Positions 24,229-27,562 of a stretch of DNA of 27,562 nucleotides are shown one piece after another. Position numbers and translations under genes: made by a program. The notes beneath the pieces were generated by a model, which ran no database searches, was not told where the DNA came from, and saw only the letters and a program-made list of their open reading frames with translations. How positions within the stretch are numbered: the stretch's first letter is position 1; each line of letters starts with the position of its first letter. The stretch spans positions 1 to 27,562 of the IMG/VR virus record IMGVR_UViG_3300032516_004127; one strand, written 5' to 3'. The stretch comes from a virus.

Positions 24229-24495
24229 TTACTCCTCTTTGTTGTCCCAATCATGGGCCCAGAATATACTCTTAACCAACTCCCACTTACCCAGTGTAAG
24301 TCTGCTGGTGAGACCATTTCTCCAACCAAGATGGAGACCAAGAGTAAGCCACTTTTCCTCCTTATGAGTTGTTAATCCATAATGGAAACCCAGCTTTCCT
24401 ATGCGAAAGACTATAAATCTATCATTCTCATATCTACCAAGAAACTTATCACCCCAGCACTGAAACCAGCCCCATTTACACTTATACTCAAACAT
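24229..24495 (-). CDS. Small Trp-rich protein of unknown function
   Basis: 88 residues with a strong SD (GGAGGG) seven bases before the ATG. The sequence is rich in Trp, Phe and Gly (KCKWGWFQCWGDKF, LGFHYGL, LGLHLGWRNGL), suggesting a small beta-sheet protein. There are two Cys (6 and 13), too few for a zinc ribbon. No signal peptide or membrane span is seen. Its end (NKEE, TAA) provides the SD of the next gene. Not recognised. Confidence 0.75.
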   Translation of the reverse strand: MFEYKCKWGWFQCWGDKFLGRYENDRFIVFRIGKLGFHYGLTTHKEEKWLTLGLHLGWRNGLTSRLTLGKWELVKSIFWAHDWDNKEE

Positions 24496-24518
24496 TTGTT
24501 CCCTCCAAAATAGTTTCC

Positions 24519-24547
24519 AAAATATCTACTTACATTAAGTATAGATA
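24519..24547 (-). terminator. Weak hairpin with U-tract after the resolvase gene
   Basis: On the minus strand TATCT, two bulged bases and ACTTA pair with TAAGT and AGATA around an ATG loop, followed by TTTT. The stem is 10 bp and very AT-rich. It sits between the resolvase stop (24552) and the SD of the next gene, a layout like the terL hairpin. It may give partial termination. Confidence 0.35.
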
Positions 24548-24551
24548 CTTT

Positions 24552-25358
24552 TTATAGTTTGTCATTCTCTTTTTCTTTTGCTTCCCTGACATCTTTATGG
24601 GTTATCAACTCCTTACAATGTGGACATTTCATTATGACATCGTCAGAAGTGTCTCGCCACCATTGGGAATCGGCTTTTATGAGTGGGTCAACATCTGGAA
24701 TGCTGTTTTCCAATCTATGAAGCTTTCCATAATAATGACCTCGCTCTTTGTTGGTAAGTCTATACTGATTTTCTTTGTACCAGGCAGTCAATTCTTCTAC
24801 ATTATTGTGCGAGTTGATAAAGTCCAAAGGTTGAAGCGCCTTGAGAGGACCACGCTTGACAATTAGAGTGATTAGATTTTCAAGTGGAAGAGCAATAAAG
24901 TGTTCTTTGTAATCTTCCCACAAGAAGCAAACCAAAGATTCATCATCAAGCCACTTACGATAGAAGGTAAATAGGGTACCGCCAGTTGCTATATAACGTG
25001 GAGTGGCAACGAATGAAGGGTCAAGAGTCTTGTAGTATATTTCTGGAACTAAAGCGTAATGTGGACTTCTTCCAAAAGCAAACACCAAAAACTCGTCGTT
25101 ACTGAAGTCTATCTTATTAATCCACTTCCTTTGCAGTTTGTGAGTCGCATCTTCTGCTGTCTTCTTACATTCAATCTGTAAAAAGATGCCATCTTTGCTT
25201 GCTCGAACATCATGCTTACCTGTTGTTTCGGCAATTTGTTGGCTTGCTCCTGAAAGTGGGTTGCGGTGTGCATCCCAACAATGGTCGATGAACCATTGTT
25301 TTACTCTATATTCATAGTTTGAACCTCTACCTTTTGGAGCGTGACCACCTGGACTCAT
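24552..25358 (-). CDS. Hjc-like Holliday-junction resolvase / PD-(D/E)xK nuclease
   Basis: This is a probable structure-specific nuclease resolving recombination or replication branches before packaging. The start at 25358 is fixed by TAGGAGG; a longer in-frame start runs into the upstream terminator. In 268 residues the N-terminal nuclease core has E16 (GSNYEYRVKQWF), D50 (GKHDVRA) and E63-x-K65 (FLQIECKK), the order of PD-(D/E)xK enzymes of the archaeal Hjc kind. The extra 170 residues are not recognised and end with a possible zinc knuckle (C245, C248, H254 in MKCPHCKELITH). It is longer than typical Hjc (about 130-150). The neighbours SSB and RecA support a recombination role. Confidence 0.75.
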   Translation of the reverse strand: MSPGGHAPKGRGSNYEYRVKQWFIDHCWDAHRNPLSGASQQIAETTGKHDVRASKDGIFLQIECKKTAEDATHKLQRKWINKIDFSNDEFLVFAFGRSPHYALVPEIYYKTLDPSFVATPRYIATGGTLFTFYRKWLDDESLVCFLWEDYKEHFIALPLENLITLIVKRGPLKALQPLDFINSHNNVEELTAWYKENQYRLTNKERGHYYGKLHRLENSIPDVDPLIKADSQWWRDTSDDVIMKCPHCKELITHKDVREAKEKENDKL

Positions 25359-25424
25359 TACTGACCTCCTATAATAATAGCCCCTTGACAAGGAGTCTAT
25401 CAGCATAGTCACCAGATTTGTCAT

Positions 25425-25460
25425 TAAAAAAATAGGAGCCCTCATTTTATTGAGGGCTCC
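25425..25460 (-). terminator. Strong rho-independent terminator
   Basis: A perfect 10-bp GC-rich stem (GGAGCCCTCA with TGAGGGCTCC, 25435-25460, six-base loop) is followed on the minus strand by TATTTTTTT. It closes the unit ending with the ssDNA-binding protein gene. The resolvase gene 66 bases further on needs read-through or its own promoter. Confidence 0.92.
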
Positions 25461-25472
25461 CTTGGTTTATTG

Positions 25473-25492
25473 TGGTACCTTATTGGGTACCA
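25473..25492. repeat. Inverted repeat just ahead of the strong terminator
   Basis: TGGTACC and GGTACCA form a perfect 7-bp stem with loop TTATTG. It lies between the SSB stop and the terminator and has no U-tract of its own, so it may stabilise the mRNA 3' end. Confidence 0.45.
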
Positions 25493-25512
25493 TTGGGATT
25501 GGGAATACTAAA

Positions 25513-26235
25513 TCACAGCCTATCAAGGTCGAGGAAATCCTTCTCATTATCTAGAAGGTTTTGGTCTTCCTCTTCAGCAACTGGTTGAGTAGCAGCAGCC
25601 TCTGGGGCTTTCTTGGTATCAACTTCATTGATAATGTTCATGATACGCTCTGCTGTCCAGGACTGGCAGAACTTCTTCATATCAATAAAAGTCTCATTAC
25701 CTTCAACAGCTGAATCCTTTACCATCTTAATCTCTTCTGGTGTAAGAGCCTGTGGGGCTTTCTCACTACCAAGAGCCTGAACGGTATAGGTTGGGGACTT
25801 GGAGTTTTTTGGACCCTTGATTACTAGAATGTCATACTTGGAAATATTTCCAAAGTTTTCCTTATCCTCATGGAGTGTCTTGATTTGAGCCATAACCTGT
25901 GAGCCAGCGTCTAGAATCTTCAAAGACGTTGTCTTCTTGACTGGGTCACGGAACAAAACCTTAAACAGCCACTTCAGTTGTGGACCCTTGTTTTCCTTGA
26001 GACACACTGGGTCTGTTCCATCTAGTGTGGCATTTACTTTACGATTCTTACCACTCTTTGTCTTTACCCAGTGACAGTAGTATTGATGTGGCTTGGAAGC
26101 GATACGCATACGATACTTACCCTCTTCCTTCATATTTAGGAAGATGCTTTCGCCGTTTCCACTTCCACTACCGTTACCTTGCTTGACCTCAACTTCATCC
26201 CAACTAACTTCGCCGAGCTTCTTACCGTTTGTCAT
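25513..26235 (-). CDS. Probable ssDNA-binding protein
   Basis: 240 residues from the ATG at 26235, which has GGAGG eight bases upstream; an earlier in-frame ATG overlaps that SD. The core (EGKYRMRIASKPHQYYCHWV, about 38-57; KWLFKVLFRD, 88-97; LKILDAGSQVMAQIKTL, 105-121; KYDILVIK, 133-140) follows the pattern of phage gp32-like ssDNA-binding proteins, an OB fold that often carries a zinc site. Here only C54, C78 and C190 are present, so the zinc set seems lost. The acidic tail (NEKDFLDLDRL) is typical of ssDNA-binding proteins, which use it to contact partners. It lies upstream of the resolvase and RecA genes. Confidence 0.72.
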   Translation of the reverse strand: MTNGKKLGEVSWDEVEVKQGNGSGSGNGESIFLNMKEEGKYRMRIASKPHQYYCHWVKTKSGKNRKVNATLDGTDPVCLKENKGPQLKWLFKVLFRDPVKKTTSLKILDAGSQVMAQIKTLHEDKENFGNISKYDILVIKGPKNSKSPTYTVQALGSEKAPQALTPEEIKMVKDSAVEGNETFIDMKKFCQSWTAERIMNIINEVDTKKAPEAAATQPVAEEEDQNLLDNEKDFLDLDRL

Positions 26236-26274
26236 AAATGAATCCTCCATTATGAAAATGGGTTTAAAGAATTG

Positions 26275-26303
26275 ATTGACGTTTTAAAAAATTAAACGTC
26301 AAT
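26275..26303. repeat. 10-bp inverted repeat around a gene end
   Basis: ATTGACGTTT and AAACGTCAAT pair perfectly around a 9-base AT loop and include the stop codon of the 198-residue gene. No U-tract follows on either strand, so termination is doubtful. Confidence 0.4.
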
Positions 26304-26888
26304 ATTAAAATCGTCTTCTACATTAATCGAATCTAAACTGGATTTGTCATGCGATTTTTCTATACTGCTCTGACCCACTTGCTTTCCTGTTTCTGATAAC
26401 GGGTCAAAATCGTCAACACCTTCCCACCCACTCTTGCTTCGGTTCTCAACATGAGACTTCAAAAGGTCCTTACATAGAACATGGGCTTTGATTAGATTCT
26501 CATACTTTTGCTTTATCCATACCAAAAATGCCTCTGCTTCTGTGTGAGCATTTGTGGCTTCAACATACTTGGGGTCATTACTGTAGGTTTCACGAGCCGT
26601 TGTTGCTGGTGTACCCTTGGCAATCTTACCCTCTATTGCGTCTGCTTTCTTTGACTTCCTTTCGGCATCTTTATTACCAACCAATCTAACTGCCTGGCTG
26701 ATTAGTTCGCCACAATAATCAGCACACCGCAGAAAAATAGTAGCTAACCTTTCTGCTTCATTTAAATCGATAGAGCCATCTTTGGGAACCTTATGGCTTA
26801 CATCCTGGATATAACCAACATCAATATTCATTGGATTTAAGCCTTCAACCTTTATGAGGTCGCCAAGACGAACTACATTGTCTGCCAT
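26292..26888 (-). CDS. Helical protein, possible recombination mediator
   Basis: 198 residues from the ATG at 26888, one base after the stop of the small membrane-protein gene; a longer in-frame start would overlap that gene entirely. The middle is helical with a patterned stretch: ARETYSNDPKYVEATNAHTE (about 97-116), then AFLVWIKQKYENLIKAHVLC (119-138). The spacing of Tyr, Asn, His and Cys recalls UvsY-type loaders of phage recombinases, but this is only a loose resemblance. The C-terminal 50 residues are polar and acidic, probably disordered. Position next to the SSB and RecA genes fits a recombination accessory role. Confidence 0.75.
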   Translation of the reverse strand: MADNVVRLGDLIKVEGLNPMNIDVGYIQDVSHKVPKDGSIDLNEAERLATIFLRCADYCGELISQAVRLVGNKDAERKSKKADAIEGKIAKGTPATTARETYSNDPKYVEATNAHTEAEAFLVWIKQKYENLIKAHVLCKDLLKSHVENRSKSGWEGVDDFDPLSETGKQVGQSSIEKSHDKSSLDSINVEDDFNIDV

Positions 26889-26889
26889 A

Positions 26890-27012
26890 TTACTTTTCTT
26901 CTTTCTTGTTTTGTCTTTCTTGCCTGTCATAGACATATCCCAAGACAGGAAGAACGATAAAAATAAACACAGCGGCCATCAGTAATACTACATCTGTAAC
27001 CCAGTTATCCAC
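26890..27012 (-). CDS. 40-residue single-span membrane protein
   Basis: The frame starts at a GTG (27012) with AAGGAG eight bases before it, inside the end of the upstream gene, and stops one base before the next ATG, so it fills the gap exactly. Residues 6-27 form one hydrophobic span (TDVVLLMAAVFIFIVLPVLG), preceded by MDNWV and followed by a charged tail (YDRQERQNKKEEK). The tail is probably cytoplasmic. No family is recognised. A role at the host membrane (for example a lysis or host-takeover peptide) is possible. An overlapping ATG at 27014 opens only eight codons and is not used. Confidence 0.72.
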   Translation of the reverse strand: MDNWVTDVVLLMAAVFIFIVLPVLGYVYDRQERQNKKEEK

Positions 27013-27013
27013 A

Positions 27014-27562
27014 TTACTTGCTCCTTGTAATGCCCTTATTATTTCCACGAACGATTGGACCACTCTTTAATACTTTTGGAAGTGTCTTGCTCTTTAGAGC
27101 ATCTATTTTAGCTGCCGTCTCTGGGTCTGCTTCACTTCCAAAAATACGAGCTGCTTCTTCTGGAGAAACATTATCGTCAGCCACTTCTGTATCGTCCTCC
27201 ATTCGTACTACTTGTGTGTCTTGCTCAAATGCTTTCTCATAAATACTCATTACATTTTGTGGAACTCCTGCTTCTTGCATTGCTTCTGCACGAGCTTCGC
27301 GACGAAGTTTTTCACGACTTGCAGCATCACTCAAACTTCGTGAAGAACCAGTTTTTTCCACGACTGGCTGTGATGTAGAGCGTACTTTTATGGTAGGCAA
27401 TCTTCCATCGGACGATTTAGTGGAATTGACATCCAAAACAACCAACTCGTCAGCATTCACTACCTCTTCGCCAATCTTTGTGAACTTGAAATGCTTTGAC
27501 AATTCATCAATCACACGCTTACGAATCTTGGCATCAACATCGCTCTTATTTGTAAACTTTGC
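27014..27562 (-). CDS. Unknown protein, 5' end beyond the window
   Basis: 182 residues are visible and the frame is open through position 27562, so the start lies outside. The internal GTG at 27514 has no SD and is not the start. The sequence begins with a basic helix (DVDAKIRKRVIDELSKHFKF), then a short ordered part (NADELVVLDVN), then a long charged Ala/Glu-rich region (EKLRREARAEAMQEAG, SPEEAARIFGSEADPE) and a basic end (RGNNKGITRSK). No family is recognised. Its last codons carry the SD for the small membrane-protein gene. Confidence 0.78.
   Translation of the reverse strand, partial: AKFTNKSDVDAKIRKRVIDELSKHFKFTKIGEEVVNADELVVLDVNSTKSSDGRLPTIKVRSTSQPVVEKTGSSRSLSDAASREKLRREARAEAMQEAGVPQNVMSIYEKAFEQDTQVVRMEDDTEVADDNVSPEEAARIFGSEADPETAAKIDALKSKTLPKVLKSGPIVRGNNKGITRSK

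Noticed and set aside
25359-25424. A host-type promoter between the strong terminator and the resolvase gene.
   Set aside because: TTGTCA and TATTAT are present but only seven bases apart, and no other spaced pair fits.
26275-26303. Reading the inverted repeat after the 198-residue gene as an intrinsic terminator.
   Set aside because: The T-run is in the loop, the stem is AT-rich, and no U-tract follows the stem on either strand.
26990-27014. An ATG at 27014 as start of a small gene.
   Set aside because: It stops after eight codons; the GTG two bases further on opens the membrane-protein frame with better SD spacing.
1-27562. CRISPR arrays, tRNA genes, insertion sequences or an attachment site.
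   Set aside because: No spaced direct repeats, tRNA-like folds, transposase or integrase frames were seen; non-coding space is too short for most of them.

Overview
The window reads as part of a tailed double-stranded DNA phage (Caudoviricetes) with a large, AT-rich genome. Every gene I can support lies on the minus strand, so transcription and gene order run from position 27562 down to 1. Junctions are tight: stop/start overlaps such as ATGA and TAATG are common, and Shine-Dalgarno (SD) sites often sit in the last codons of the preceding gene. I see no integrase, repressor or tRNA. The host cannot be read from the sequence.

Reading downstream, the first third (27562-21890) is a replication and recombination block. 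It holds a truncated unknown gene, a 40-residue membrane protein, a helical protein, a probable ssDNA-binding protein that ends at a strong intrinsic terminator, a Hjc-like Holliday-junction resolvase, two small unknown proteins, RecA, a double zinc-ribbon protein and a small DnaG-type primase without its own zinc domain. A sigma-region-4-like factor (21309-21869) follows at the border of the next block.

From 21174 to 3273 lies an uninterrupted block of about a dozen mostly unrecognised genes ahead of the large terminase (1307-3154). A further gene, cut by the window start, begins with a 4-base overlap. Seven of these proteins share a short helical module (roughly IAxxLDxxG followed by EADxLDxII, nine copies). 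Several proteins carry an FTK(K/T/Q)A signature, many have CxxC zinc-ribbon pairs, and two share a C-terminal domain. I infer that this is the virion/packaging (late) block and that the shared module may direct proteins into the prohead. That is a hypothesis, not something the sequence proves.

One small gene in this block is split by a group I intron (about 8758-9797). The intron has a recognisable catalytic core (P2, P3, P5, P7, P8, P9) and carries a LAGLIDADG homing endonuclease gene upstream of the core. The exon 2 frame (8469-8757) is open, is preceded by an in-frame stop, and makes sense only after splicing. The 5' splice site is uncertain.

The non-coding stretches are short (at most about 230 bases). 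They contain a strong terminator at 25425-25460, an attenuator-like hairpin just ahead of the terminase gene, a weaker terminator-like hairpin at 24519-24547, and a 134-base gap ahead of the late block where a promoter would be expected.
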